This document shows, piece after piece, positions 20,071-27,703 of a stretch of DNA of 27,848 nt. Location of the stretch: positions 1 through 27,848 of the IMG/VR virus record IMGVR_UViG_3300028189_000047. One strand, given 5' to 3'. The stretch's first letter is position 1. Every line of letters begins with the position of its first letter. Position numbers and translations under genes: made by a program. The DNA is from a virus. A model generated the notes under the pieces. The model did no database searches. It worked only from the letters and a program-made list of their open reading frames with translations, and was not told where the DNA came from.

Positions 20071-22101
20071 TTAAAAGTTAATTTTTATAGTTCTTGAGAA
20101 ACTACCAGTTACTCTACAGTAAACACTGTTTCTTTGTGTAGAGCTAAATCCAAGACCACTCAACTGATCATTAGACTTCTCTGTTTTCATTTTAGATCCA
20201 AGTACTTCAAACACTTTTCTATGTTTAGTTAGATCGTTACTAAGAAATTCATTATAAAATCCTCTTCCTTTTTCTTGATTCCTACATCCTTCTAATATAA
20301 AGAACCAATGTTTGTTACCTGTAATATAATCATCCCAGTTATTAGGTGAGTTCATTATCATAGAAACATTCTGGAATTTTTGTGTATTAATTCCCCACAC
20401 TTCTTTGGTTGCTTTAGTAGATGGTAAAGATTTAATTATCTTAATACCATATGCATGTGTGTACTCAAACTCTGCAACTTTAACATACCCAGATACAGGT
20501 TTATCATAATGGAATGAATGTATTTCACCACCAAATTCTATCTCTACATCAAATCCTACATCAACTGTTTCACGTTTAGAAAATTGACGTACTTTCAATA
20601 CATATTTTCCTTCAATCATTTTAGCCTTATTCTTATAAGTTATGTTCTCTACAGCATTTCTACTTCTTCCACCACCAGCATTCATATCAACATCAAGCTT
20701 TCCACCTTTAGGTGAACTCTTACGACCATAATAAATGGTTATACCACCTTTTGGTTCTATTAAATGAATATCTAAGTCATCATAATTAAACCAAGATAAA
20801 GAACACCTTAAATCACCAGTCACACTACCACCAGCTTTCTTTACTCGTTCCTTAATAGAATCTGTAACTTCACCATTATATGACCAAGAGAAGTTATTAT
20901 CCCATTTAAAGATTCTCTTTGAATCCTTATTTACTGGTGCTATCAAACTCATAAGATTACCAGTATGACTATTATCAAATAGTAATTCAATCTTATCAGC
21001 CTTTGGTACTACATCCTCAATGAATGTTTTAATATCTACTTCATCTACTTTCTTTAGATTAGGTAGTTTATCTTGTGCTTCACTTTTCAATTCATCAAAA
21101 ACATTCATTGACTTCTTTACTTCTCTGTTAGCAAACAATACATTATTGATGGTTATGTCATCAGTGACTGCATAACGTCTTTGTAATGACTCACCAATAC
21201 CAAGTTCTTCTACTTTCTTCTGAGCATTATCTATCATACTTTTTGTAACTAATGCTGTAGGTCTTTTATAGTTTGCTGGTGCAACCTTAGTTTCAAAAGA
21301 CTTCACTGATGCATCTAAAGGTTTACCATCTGAAATATCAACTAGTAAAGTACCAATCACAGTATTTCTTATCTTAGATGCAGATTTAAGTATTATAGAT
21401 GTATCCCAACAATAGTTATCTTTCTCACTACTATCAATGATCTTATCATAAATATCTTTATGTTTTAAGAATAGTTCTACAATACCTTTATGTTCTGCAC
21501 CTCTGTAGATGGAGTTTTGTTCTATTAGTTCTAAAACTGTCTCTACTGATTCTAATGTTATTTCATCTAATCCACGTTTAAATACTTCTTTATTACTTCT
21601 TAATTCTGATAGTTTTGTACCAACTCTATCACCACTCATTACAAATTTAGTAGGTAATTTAAAATGAAGATGATTCCATTTTATTATTTCACCATCTTCT
21701 AACATTTGATTATTAAAATCAGTTCCTATCTGTTGCTCATAATGTAAGAATACATCTGCAATGAGGTTGGATTTAACTAGTTTAGACAAGGCATCTACTA
21801 CAACTTGATAGCTACCACCTACTTCAACATCCCATATAGAAACTAACTTGTTATCCTTAATAGTAACAACATTACCAGAAGCTCTTATAAATTGTCTACA
21901 ACTTTGACAATCATGTTCTGTACGTTCTTTATATATAGGATTAGTTCCTTCTGGAAATGAAGAAAGATAAGTATCCCATAATAGGTCTTTATCTACATTT
22001 GTTCTAAATAATTGAGTCTTAGACATTAATTTAAATTGCTCATGAATCGGTGCTTTTAAATCAGTAAAGTTTAACTTCTTTTTTTCTAGTGTAGCTAACA
22101 T
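20071..22101 (-). CDS. 676-aa phage protein with YfaP/DUF2135-like beta-sandwich domain
   Basis: Residues about 428-545 read GDLRCSLSWFNYDDLDIHLI, then EPKGGITIYYGRKSSPKGGK and LDVDMNAGGGRSRNAVENI, which match the YfaP/DUF2135 pattern (D-L-D-L-H-V-x-E-P-x-G...G-G-x-L-D-x-D). The N-terminal 420 residues have a CQSC motif (65-68) and are otherwise novel to me; the C-terminal 130 include WFFILEGCRN and QLSGLGFSSTQRNSVYCRV. No catalytic site is evident. Domain type suggests binding or surface contact; it is encoded just upstream of the VWA/PP2C/kinase cassette but outside its flanking repeats. ATG at 22101 has AAGGAGG. Confidence 0.78.
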   Translation of the reverse strand: MLATLEKKKLNFTDLKAPIHEQFKLMSKTQLFRTNVDKDLLWDTYLSSFPEGTNPIYKERTEHDCQSCRQFIRASGNVVTIKDNKLVSIWDVEVGGSYQVVVDALSKLVKSNLIADVFLHYEQQIGTDFNNQMLEDGEIIKWNHLHFKLPTKFVMSGDRVGTKLSELRSNKEVFKRGLDEITLESVETVLELIEQNSIYRGAEHKGIVELFLKHKDIYDKIIDSSEKDNYCWDTSIILKSASKIRNTVIGTLLVDISDGKPLDASVKSFETKVAPANYKRPTALVTKSMIDNAQKKVEELGIGESLQRRYAVTDDITINNVLFANREVKKSMNVFDELKSEAQDKLPNLKKVDEVDIKTFIEDVVPKADKIELLFDNSHTGNLMSLIAPVNKDSKRIFKWDNNFSWSYNGEVTDSIKERVKKAGGSVTGDLRCSLSWFNYDDLDIHLIEPKGGITIYYGRKSSPKGGKLDVDMNAGGGRSRNAVENITYKNKAKMIEGKYVLKVRQFSKRETVDVGFDVEIEFGGEIHSFHYDKPVSGYVKVAEFEYTHAYGIKIIKSLPSTKATKEVWGINTQKFQNVSMIMNSPNNWDDYITGNKHWFFILEGCRNQEKGRGFYNEFLSNDLTKHRKVFEVLGSKMKTEKSNDQLSGLGFSSTQRNSVYCRVTGSFSRTIKINF

Positions 22102-22119
22102 AACATCCTCCTTATAAGA

Positions 22120-22383
22120 TTAATAGTGTGATTTTTCTCTTACTATGTCGTACAACCTACCATGAATAGTTTGTGCAAAACCAATTATTTTCTTTCTTCT
22201 ATCTTTATCTTTAATTATATTTCTAAAAGCTTCTCTGAATGTACTCTCATTAACAAACATAATAAACTTCTCAACTTCTTCAATAGTCATACTGTTTATA
22301 CGATTATATGAATATAATTCGTCTCTTCTACTTTCAAGTGTTAATGTTTCTCCTGTTTCCTCACAATTAAATATCTTTTTCAT
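22120..22383 (-). CDS. Small helical protein of unknown function
   Basis: An 87-aa charged protein (MKKIFNCEETGETLTLESRR), with IEEVEKFIMFVNESTFREAF and a basic KDKDRRKKIIGFA segment. No motif is recognised. ATG at 22383 has AAGGAG upstream. It lies just ahead of the 676-aa protein. Confidence 0.75.
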   Translation of the reverse strand: MKKIFNCEETGETLTLESRRDELYSYNRINSMTIEEVEKFIMFVNESTFREAFRNIIKDKDRRKKIIGFAQTIHGRLYDIVREKSHY

Positions 22384-22411
22384 AATTTTCTCCTTATTCT
22401 ATAAATTAAAA

Positions 22412-22556
22412 TTATTTAACTAACCAATTAAATACCCATAATGATGCACAAAACCATCCTAATGTAGCTGGTAAATTTTTGTTTACTATATTAAGTATAA
22501 AATTTGCAATAAACATTACTAAACAAAAATAAGATATAAATACTATTACACTCATA
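22412..22556 (-). pseudogene. Frameshifted small membrane protein
   Basis: From ATG at 22556 the frame reads MSVIVFISYFCLVMFIANF then YT and stop. Removing one base from a run of five T (at about 22499-22503) restores a 47-aa protein with a second hydrophobic part (ATLGWFCASLWVFNWLVK) ending at 22412. TAGGAGA lies before the start. It is either decayed, a sequencing error or uses frameshifting. Confidence 0.5.
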
Positions 22557-22564
22557 ATTTTCTC

Positions 22565-22753
22565 CTATTTTATAAATTTAACAATCTCAACTCCGTGGAT
22601 TAATAAAAGTGGTGCTACATCTATTTTGAAAGTCTCTTCTTTAACCTTTTCCTTTCCACATGAACAATGTTTAAATAAGTTAATATTATCTACTGGTTCT
22701 ATCCATATGTTCCTATAATGTAAGTCACCTTCACTAAACTTTCTAAGTTTCAT
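22565..22753 (-). CDS. Small protein of unknown function with CxC motif
   Basis: A 62-aa protein (MKLRKFSEGDLHYRNIWIEP) with FKHCSCGKEK in the middle and a hydrophobic end (APLLLIHGVEIVKFI). One H-C-x-C cluster could bind metal with partners elsewhere. ATG at 22753 lies inside the end of the previous gene and has GGGAG upstream; the longer frame would read deeper into that gene. Confidence 0.7.
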   Translation of the reverse strand: MKLRKFSEGDLHYRNIWIEPVDNINLFKHCSCGKEKVKEETFKIDVAPLLLIHGVEIVKFIK

Positions 22754-23012
22754 CTTTATGTTTCTCCCAATAAGATTTAAAATAAGTGAACCATTGATCA
22801 TCTGGTATATGTTCAGGTTTTACAAAGTATGGTATCCAATCATTATAGTTTGATTCATTAGTAGATAATATTTTACCTGTATGGTGTACGCCAGTATTAC
22901 CAAAACCAGAATATTTATTATTACCGTTATAGAATAATAAACTTCCATCTTCATTAACTCTATATGCGTGATTTTGACACGTAGATTTTTTTATTGCTTT
23001 TTGTAGTTCCAT
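22743..23012 (-). CDS. 89-aa protein with HIPxxQ-type tail but no zinc ribbon
   Basis: The body is Gly/Asn-rich (SLLFYNGNNKYSGFGNTGVH), followed by SNYNDWIPYFVKPEHIPDDQ and WFTYFKSYWEKHKDE. The tail H-I-P-x-x-Q-W-x-x-Y resembles the end of the small zinc-ribbon proteins, and NDWIPYF resembles the end of the 141-aa zinc protein at 9327. It has only one Cys and no CxxC pair. This links the tail to a different head, so the tail may be a separate binding element. The start is 1 base after the primase stop. Confidence 0.72.
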   Translation of the reverse strand: MELQKAIKKSTCQNHAYRVNEDGSLLFYNGNNKYSGFGNTGVHHTGKILSTNESNYNDWIPYFVKPEHIPDDQWFTYFKSYWEKHKDET

Positions 23013-23013
23013 T

Positions 23014-23820
23014 TTATTTCTTTATTTTGTTTAGGCATAATTTCAATATCTCATTTTCAGTAAGGTCACCAGGATCACCAGATTTTAATTGAACTGGAAT
23101 AGTATTAAAATACTCTGATAATTCATCACATAACTCTTGTTCGTAATCTCTCTTAGAATGTATGTTTGCATCGCTATCCAACATAACAAATACTGTTTTA
23201 ACATTTAGAAATGCTGTAAGTAGTCTCTTTTGTTCTTTACTTAACTTCTTACCTAATATACATATACCATAATCAGGTACTTTCAATATATCAAACACAC
23301 CTTCAAAAATAATAACAAAGTTTTTATATGATTTTAAATCCTTTATAGCAAATATACCTAAACTCTTTTTACCAAATATAAGGTATTTAGGAATCCTATT
23401 ATATACAGATCTACCTTGCCAACCTACAATATTATTACCACTCTTAATAGGAAACACTATTCTACCATTTAGAGGTCCTTGTTGTGAGTACATACCACCT
23501 AACTTAGTACATAACTCAATAGAAACACATCTTGATTTAATATACTCTATAGTATAATGATTAGATTTCAAAGATTCTATAGGTATAAATCCATTTGGAT
23601 CAATCAATTCTTTACTGTCTTGTACAAATTTTTTGTTTCTAGAAACTGGTTTAGTAGTTTTTCTATTTTTTAGTATATTTAGTATACCTTTATTTTCTAC
23701 TATTCTACCAGAGTATCCACATTTCCAGCAATGATAGATCATCTTCTGTACATTTATCCAAAGATGATCTTTATCATCATCACAATAAGGATTTATACAT
23801 GTAACTTTTATATCATCCAC
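23014..23820 (-). CDS. DnaG-type DNA primase
   Basis: The primase makes RNA primers for lagging-strand synthesis. A short N-terminal zinc domain uses C8, C13, C31 and C34 (CINPYC, then CWKCG). The RNA-polymerase core includes GRIVFPIKSGNNIVGWQGR (119-137), and the TOPRIM region shows IFEGVFD with E173 and VMLDSDAN with D215 and D217. At 268 aa it is shorter than bacterial DnaG, lacking the helicase-binding C-terminus, as in several phages. The start is GTG at 23820 with a GGAG site about 9 bases upstream. It is encoded two blocks downstream of the DnaB-type helicase. Confidence 0.88.
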   Translation of the reverse strand: MDDIKVTCINPYCDDDKDHLWINVQKMIYHCWKCGYSGRIVENKGILNILKNRKTTKPVSRNKKFVQDSKELIDPNGFIPIESLKSNHYTIEYIKSRCVSIELCTKLGGMYSQQGPLNGRIVFPIKSGNNIVGWQGRSVYNRIPKYLIFGKKSLGIFAIKDLKSYKNFVIIFEGVFDILKVPDYGICILGKKLSKEQKRLLTAFLNVKTVFVMLDSDANIHSKRDYEQELCDELSEYFNTIPVQLKSGDPGDLTENEILKLCLNKIKK

Positions 23821-23972
23821 TTTTTATTACTCCAATATTTTTTAAATTGTTCTTTTGGTATGTGATTTGGAATTAATTCTTCTCTACAATTAAAACATAT
23901 ACCAGTTTTTTTTGATAACTTACAATATAAAATTTTATAACACATTTTACAAATAATAGTACAATGTTTCAT
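23808..23972 (-). CDS. HIPxxQ-tail zinc ribbon protein 5
   Basis: A 54-aa family member: ICKMCYKI, then GICFNCREELIP, then NHIPKEQFKKYWSNKKW. ATG at 23972 makes an ATGA overlap with the stop of zinc ribbon 6, and its own end overlaps the primase start by 13 bases. Function is unknown. Confidence 0.8.
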   Translation of the reverse strand: MKHCTIICKMCYKILYCKLSKKTGICFNCREELIPNHIPKEQFKKYWSNKKWMI

Positions 23973-24133
23973 AATATTTTATATTTAGAATTTAAATATT
24001 TTTTATGTTGTTTTAGTGGAATGTATTTAGGTATAATCTTATCTCTACACACAGCACAAACACAACCACATATATAAGATTCGCTACATTCATTAATTAT
24101 ATTTTCTTTACAACATTTACATTTATAATACAT
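23969..24133 (-). CDS. HIPxxQ-tail zinc ribbon protein 6
   Basis: A 54-aa family member: YKCKCCKEN, then CVCAVCRDKIIP, then KYIPLKQHKKYLNSKYK. The tail has Y in place of the conserved His of HIP. Extra Cys residues (CGCVCAVC) might give a second zinc ligand set. It overlaps the membrane-anchored zinc protein upstream by 11 bases. Confidence 0.8.
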   Translation of the reverse strand: MYYKCKCCKENIINECSESYICGCVCAVCRDKIIPKYIPLKQHKKYLNSKYKIL

Positions 24134-24632
24134 ATTTCTTTTTAAATAATTTTAAATAGTTTTTATTTTGGCTTAATGGTATATGTGATGGTATTTTATA
24201 CCATAAAGTTTCATAACATTTTACACATTTAATAAATATTTCATCATTATTTGTAATATTACCATATTTCAAACCATTAATTATAATATTACCATATTTA
24301 AAACCATTAAAAATTTCAAAATCTACATTTTTTGAAATTGTAAGTTTTTTATTACATTTTTTACATATTAATTTAATATTTTTATGAAAACCAATACCAT
24401 ATTTAAATTTTTTAGTGAAAAAATATGTAAGTAAAATACCAATAACATTTACTAATGTAAGTAAAATTCCAAAATATATTGAGTAAATTTTATTTGATTC
24501 AAAAAAAGATTTACTCATACTAAAACCCCAATTATTTTGTTCATATACAAACAAAGAGTTATATATTATAAAAAATATTATTGGAGTACTACATATATAG
24601 TAATATAAAAAATAGTAGATATACATATTCAT
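24123..24632 (-). CDS. Membrane-anchored HIPxxQ-tail zinc ribbon protein
   Basis: A 169-aa fusion. Residues 4-30 and about 50-73 are hydrophobic (IYYFLYYYICSTPIIFFIIY, then IYFGILLTLVNVIGILLTYF) and should span the membrane. The rest is a zinc ribbon with LICKKCNKKL and KCVKCYETL, and the tail IPSHIPLSQNKNYLKLF. A 10-aa internal repeat (FKYGNIIING, then LKYGNITNND) lengthens the loop between the Cys pairs. ATG at 24632 forms an ATGA overlap with the HNH gene stop. It implies at least one family member works at the membrane. Confidence 0.72.
   Translation of the reverse strand: MNMYIYYFLYYYICSTPIIFFIIYNSLFVYEQNNWGFSMSKSFFESNKIYSIYFGILLTLVNVIGILLTYFFTKKFKYGIGFHKNIKLICKKCNKKLTISKNVDFEIFNGFKYGNIIINGLKYGNITNNDEIFIKCVKCYETLWYKIPSHIPLSQNKNYLKLFKKKYVL
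24255..24309. repeat. Imperfect 30-bp tandem duplication
   Basis: Two 25-base copies (24255-24279 and 24285-24309), 30 bases apart, differ at one position. They encode FKYGNIIING and LKYGNITNND in the loop of the membrane-anchored zinc protein. Confidence 0.85.
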
Positions 24633-25057
24633 TTGTTATTTTCTTCAGAAAGTTTTTCTAATTTAATTTTTATTTCTTTCTCATTACTAGAAGTCTTAAT
24701 ACATTTTTTATATACGTCATGTTCTGTAAGATTGTATTTATTTTTCATAGTTTCCATAGACATACCAAACTTCTTAACATATTTACTATTATAGTCTTTT
24801 GATCTTGGTCTACATCTACTACATAACATTTCTAAATTAATTATAATATGATTATCTTTGTCACCATCTTTATGTGTTGCAAATAGTGGAACTTTCTTAC
24901 CACATTTCTCACATAAACTACCTACTTGTTTCATCTTTTCTTTTCTATTAAGTTTTAATTGGTAATGGTTTTTATAATAAGAATTAACACCACCTGACCA
25001 TCTACCATTCTTTTCACCACTAACTGCTACACGATCTATCTTATTTATGTTATCCAT
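24629..25057 (-). CDS. HNH endonuclease
   Basis: A 142-aa HNH nuclease. Zinc is held by C49, C52, C79 and C82 (CEKC, then CSRC). The catalytic core is FATHKDGDKDNHIIINLEM with H62 as the general base and N74. The C-terminal half is basic and helical (MKNKYNLTEHDVYKKCIKT), probably for DNA binding. Such free-standing HNH genes often act as homing endonucleases in phages; here it lies within a zinc-ribbon cluster. ATG at 25057 has AAGGGG. Confidence 0.87.
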   Translation of the reverse strand: MDNINKIDRVAVSGEKNGRWSGGVNSYYKNHYQLKLNRKEKMKQVGSLCEKCGKKVPLFATHKDGDKDNHIIINLEMLCSRCRPRSKDYNSKYVKKFGMSMETMKNKYNLTEHDVYKKCIKTSSNEKEIKIKLEKLSEENNK

Positions 25058-25065
25058 AATTCCCC

Positions 25066-25317
25066 TTAAAAGTGTTCATTCATTTCTTTTTCTAAATCAT
25101 CATCTTTATTAATTACTCTATCTAAATCTACATTATTATTTTTAAACTTTTTAGTTACTCTTTCTATATACTTATTTGCTATCATTCTATGTAGTCTATT
25201 TGTGGAGTTTATAGCAAACCAATCAAGATATTCTAAATCTACATCTTCTAATTTACAATCTTTAAATTTGCCGAATGGCATAATAAAATCATCTATTTGT
25301 TCATTTAGACTTTTCAT
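25066..25317 (-). CDS. DUF3820-type small protein
   Basis: An 83-aa protein with IMPFGKFKDCKLEDVDLEYL and DWFAINSTNRLHRM, the M-P-F-G-K-x-K-x-x-x-L-x-D-V...Y-L-x-W pattern of DUF3820 proteins, a small family common in phages and annotated without firm function (sometimes linked to exonuclease-like contexts). The C-terminus is acidic. ATG at 25317 has GGATAAGAG upstream. Confidence 0.72.
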   Translation of the reverse strand: MKSLNEQIDDFIMPFGKFKDCKLEDVDLEYLDWFAINSTNRLHRMIANKYIERVTKKFKNNNVDLDRVINKDDDLEKEMNEHF

Positions 25318-25492
25318 CTCTTATCCTTTCATTTTTCTTAATCTTTGCTTTTATATATTTAGAAACTGTTATTTTGGAATATGATTGTGTACGAGTTTGT
25401 GTATATCAAAAAAAACACGTTCTACATATTTTACTATTAGGTAGAAAATCACATATTGACACATCTTTATAACAAAGTAAACATTTTCTCAT
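25301..25492 (-). pseudogene. Degenerate HIPxxQ-tail zinc ribbon gene
   Basis: From ATG at 25492 the frame reads MRKCLLCYKDVSICDFL, then KICRTCFF and stops at a run of eight T. Dropping one T restores DIHKLVHNHIPK, then a TAA where Glu is expected, QF, and after a second shift KYIKAKIKKNERI. Two frameshifts and a stop show true decay, not a single read error. Overlaps the stop of zinc ribbon 7 (ATGA). Confidence 0.75.
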
Positions 25493-25662
25493 ATTATCTT
25501 TTTAAATTCTAAATATTTCTTATGTTGTCTTGATGGTATGTGGTCTGGTATTATTTTATCTCTACATTTTAAACAAACACCAATTAAAAATGAACGTGTA
25601 AAACTTTTATGAATACATAACGCACATAATATACAGTATTTATATTCATAGTTAGTTTCCAT
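25489..25662 (-). CDS. HIPxxQ-tail zinc ribbon protein 7
   Basis: A 57-aa family member: YCILCALC, then VCLKCRDKIIP, then DHIPSRQHKKYLEFKK. The start at 25662 (METNYEYKYC) is chosen because the longer frame back to 25776 runs through the preceding gene in another frame and makes no family sense. It overlaps that gene by 11 bases. Confidence 0.8.
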   Translation of the reverse strand: METNYEYKYCILCALCIHKSFTRSFLIGVCLKCRDKIIPDHIPSRQHKKYLEFKKII

Positions 25663-25828
25663 ATTTTTTATCCATGTATTTTGACCATTGTTCTTTTGGT
25701 ATATGGTCTGGTATTTTAGATTCAACAAAACAAATATAACAATAACCTTTATGTTCATCATTAGAGTTACTATCAAAACCTACCTGTTGTGTATTACATT
25801 TTTTACACAAATAATATTCATTATTCAT
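25652..25828 (-). CDS. HIPxxQ-tail zinc ribbon protein 8
   Basis: A 58-aa family member: YLCKKCNTQ, a longer loop (VGFDSNSNDEHKG), then YCYICFVESKIP and DHIPKEQWSKYMDKKYG. ATG at 25828 overlaps the helicase stop (ATGA), so it is translated right after the helicase. Function is unknown. Confidence 0.82.
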   Translation of the reverse strand: MNNEYYLCKKCNTQQVGFDSNSNDEHKGYCYICFVESKIPDHIPKEQWSKYMDKKYGN

Positions 25829-27060
25829 ATTAGTTTAGCATCATGAATTCTAACTTTAGCTAAGTCAACAATACAATCCACTACTCCACCTTTAGGTCCA
25901 TTTTTCTGTTTGCTTATTATGTATCTTAATCTATTACCTGCTCTTTCCTCTTCTGTCTGAACAGCAGTAATTACAATATGTGATATATGTGCTTTACCTT
26001 TACCACCATATATATGTTGTAACCCTACAAATTCCTTACCATAACTAGCTGAAGATGTTTGTGTGGCTGTCCAAACAGGAACATTTAACTCAGATGCCAA
26101 TGCTTTTAATTCCCTAGATGAATCTTCCACTTCTTGCCATCTGTCACTTCTCTTATTTCTTCCACCTAATTCATCTAAATAATCTACTACAATTAAATCC
26201 ATTTTATCCATACCAGCTATAACTGACCTTATTTTACCTACTGTACATATACCAGATGAAAAATCCTTCACATATAATTTATTTTTATGTTCAAGTACTT
26301 TATTTTTAATTCTTTGTGAAGCTGTTGGGTCTCTCCTAAAAGTTATAAATTCTTGATTTGAGAATAAAGCATCAAATCTTTGCATCACAGTATCCATAGA
26401 ATCTTCTAGGGTTATAAACAATACCCTAAAACCTAAATGAACAGCACCCCAAGCAAAATTTAATAAAGTCATAGATTTACAACCACCAGTTTGAGCAGAA
26501 ATTAAACCAAATTCACCTGGAGTTATTCCACCACCAATAATAGTATCTAAACTAGTAATAGATGTTGGTACTGGCTTTTGACCAAGACTTCTTTTGTGTA
26601 ATGATGATACGTATTCAAGTGGTTTATCTTCTTCAGGATCATATTTATTAGCATCTTTTAAATCTTCTAATAGTTTTTCAATTTTATTTAAATTAAAATT
26701 TTGACTAGCACTTGATAATATTTTTCTTAACTTACGTTCTTTTATGTGATTACCTATTTCAGACTTTAAAAATTTAATATCGTATTTTGTATCAAATATA
26801 TCAATTATTAATCCTGATATTATAGGGAATTCTTCGTTAGAGAAATTTTGTTTAGTTAAAGTTTTGGATAGTAAATATTTAAATATATCAAAAGGTATTA
26901 CATTATTATACTTATTATAATATGTTTCTAATATAGAATAAAAATATTTATAGTATTGATTTTTAAATATTTCATCATCAATATAACCTATTGTTTCTTT
27001 TAAAAATTGTTTATCTTTTAGTAGTGCTGATATTAATAGTTTCTCAAATTCATCCGTCAT
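25825..27060 (-). CDS. DnaB-type replicative helicase
   Basis: A hexameric 5'-3' helicase that opens the fork and binds primase. The N-terminal 140 residues are the helical domain; the ATPase shows SLDTIIGGGITPGE (170-183), a variant Walker A SAQTGGCKS (188-196), TLEDSMDTV (218-225) and Walker B LIVVDYLDEL (289-298). The C-terminal WTATQTSSASYG and SHIVITAV match the later DnaB motifs. At 411 aa it is compact. ATG at 27060 has AAGGAGA. Its stop overlaps a zinc-ribbon gene, and a frameshifted zinc-ribbon gene overlaps its start. Confidence 0.9.
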   Translation of the reverse strand: MTDEFEKLLISALLKDKQFLKETIGYIDDEIFKNQYYKYFYSILETYYNKYNNVIPFDIFKYLLSKTLTKQNFSNEEFPIISGLIIDIFDTKYDIKFLKSEIGNHIKERKLRKILSSASQNFNLNKIEKLLEDLKDANKYDPEEDKPLEYVSSLHKRSLGQKPVPTSITSLDTIIGGGITPGEFGLISAQTGGCKSMTLLNFAWGAVHLGFRVLFITLEDSMDTVMQRFDALFSNQEFITFRRDPTASQRIKNKVLEHKNKLYVKDFSSGICTVGKIRSVIAGMDKMDLIVVDYLDELGGRNKRSDRWQEVEDSSRELKALASELNVPVWTATQTSSASYGKEFVGLQHIYGGKGKAHISHIVITAVQTEEERAGNRLRYIISKQKNGPKGGVVDCIVDLAKVRIHDAKLI

Positions 27061-27239
27061 AATTCTCCTTTATATATTCTACTTTATATTTATGTCTTTG
27101 TTTTTCTGGTATATGTTTTGGTAATGTTATTATTTCATAGTAAATATTAGAAACACATTCACCACATATACCAATATTAACTTCTCCTGTACATGTAACA
27201 CATGTACAATTATCATAATTTACATTTTTTACATTTCAT
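27050..27239 (-). pseudogene. HIPxxQ-tail zinc ribbon gene with a frameshift at A6
   Basis: ATG at 27239 overlaps the upstream stop (ATGA) and reads MKCKKCKL before stopping. Dropping one A from a six-A run joins it to NCTCVTCTGEVNIGICGECV and LPKHIPEKQRHKYKVEYIK, ending at 27050 inside the helicase start. The second frame has no ATG, GTG or TTG of its own. It could be a broken gene, a sequencing error or a site of programmed frameshifting. Confidence 0.6.
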
Positions 27240-27703
27240 AATTTTATGTTTTTAAGTTCTGGTGTTTTCTCAATTTCTTTCTGTGCTAAAAACAACCAAT
27301 TTTTAGGATAATCTTTTAACTTACTACATCTGAAATAATAGTAGAATATATCAAATTGCAATGCTTCTTCTAATGTGTAACCATCTTCACATAATTCACG
27401 TAAATATGATTCTTGAGTTCTATTTATTTCTTCACTTGTTATACAACTAATATGATCTAAATATCTTTGCATAGCTACTTTAGATAGTAGTTGGTTAGGA
27501 TAAGGCTTATATCCTTTAGCACTAAACTGTATCCTTATAAAATCATCTGGTGATATATCTTTCTTTTTAAGTTTTTCATTTAGCTTAGAGAAAGTTTTTC
27601 TGTGTTTTACATAAGCATCACCTCTTCTACTTATTTTATAGAAACGAGAATGTTTTTCTCTTACTAACCTCTCATATAGATTTATTAGATCTAAAGTATT
27701 CAT
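27236..27703 (-). CDS. Helical protein of unknown function upstream of the helicase
   Basis: A 155-aa basic, helical protein (MNTLDLINLYERLVREKHSR) with RGDAYVKHRKTFSKLNEKL, an aromatic stretch (FDIFYYYFRCSKLKDYPKNW) and a charged C-terminus. No motif is recognised. Its place right before the helicase operon raises the possibility of a helicase loader or replication factor, but this rests on position only. The start codon overlaps the end of another zinc-ribbon fragment. Confidence 0.7.
   Translation of the reverse strand: MNTLDLINLYERLVREKHSRFYKISRRGDAYVKHRKTFSKLNEKLKKKDISPDDFIRIQFSAKGYKPYPNQLLSKVAMQRYLDHISCITSEEINRTQESYLRELCEDGYTLEEALQFDIFYYYFRCSKLKDYPKNWLFLAQKEIEKTPELKNIKL

Noticed and set aside
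25663-25776. N-terminal extension of zinc ribbon 7
   Set aside because: The extension runs through the previous zinc-ribbon gene in another frame and gives a hydrophobic stretch unlike any family member; METNYEY is the natural start.
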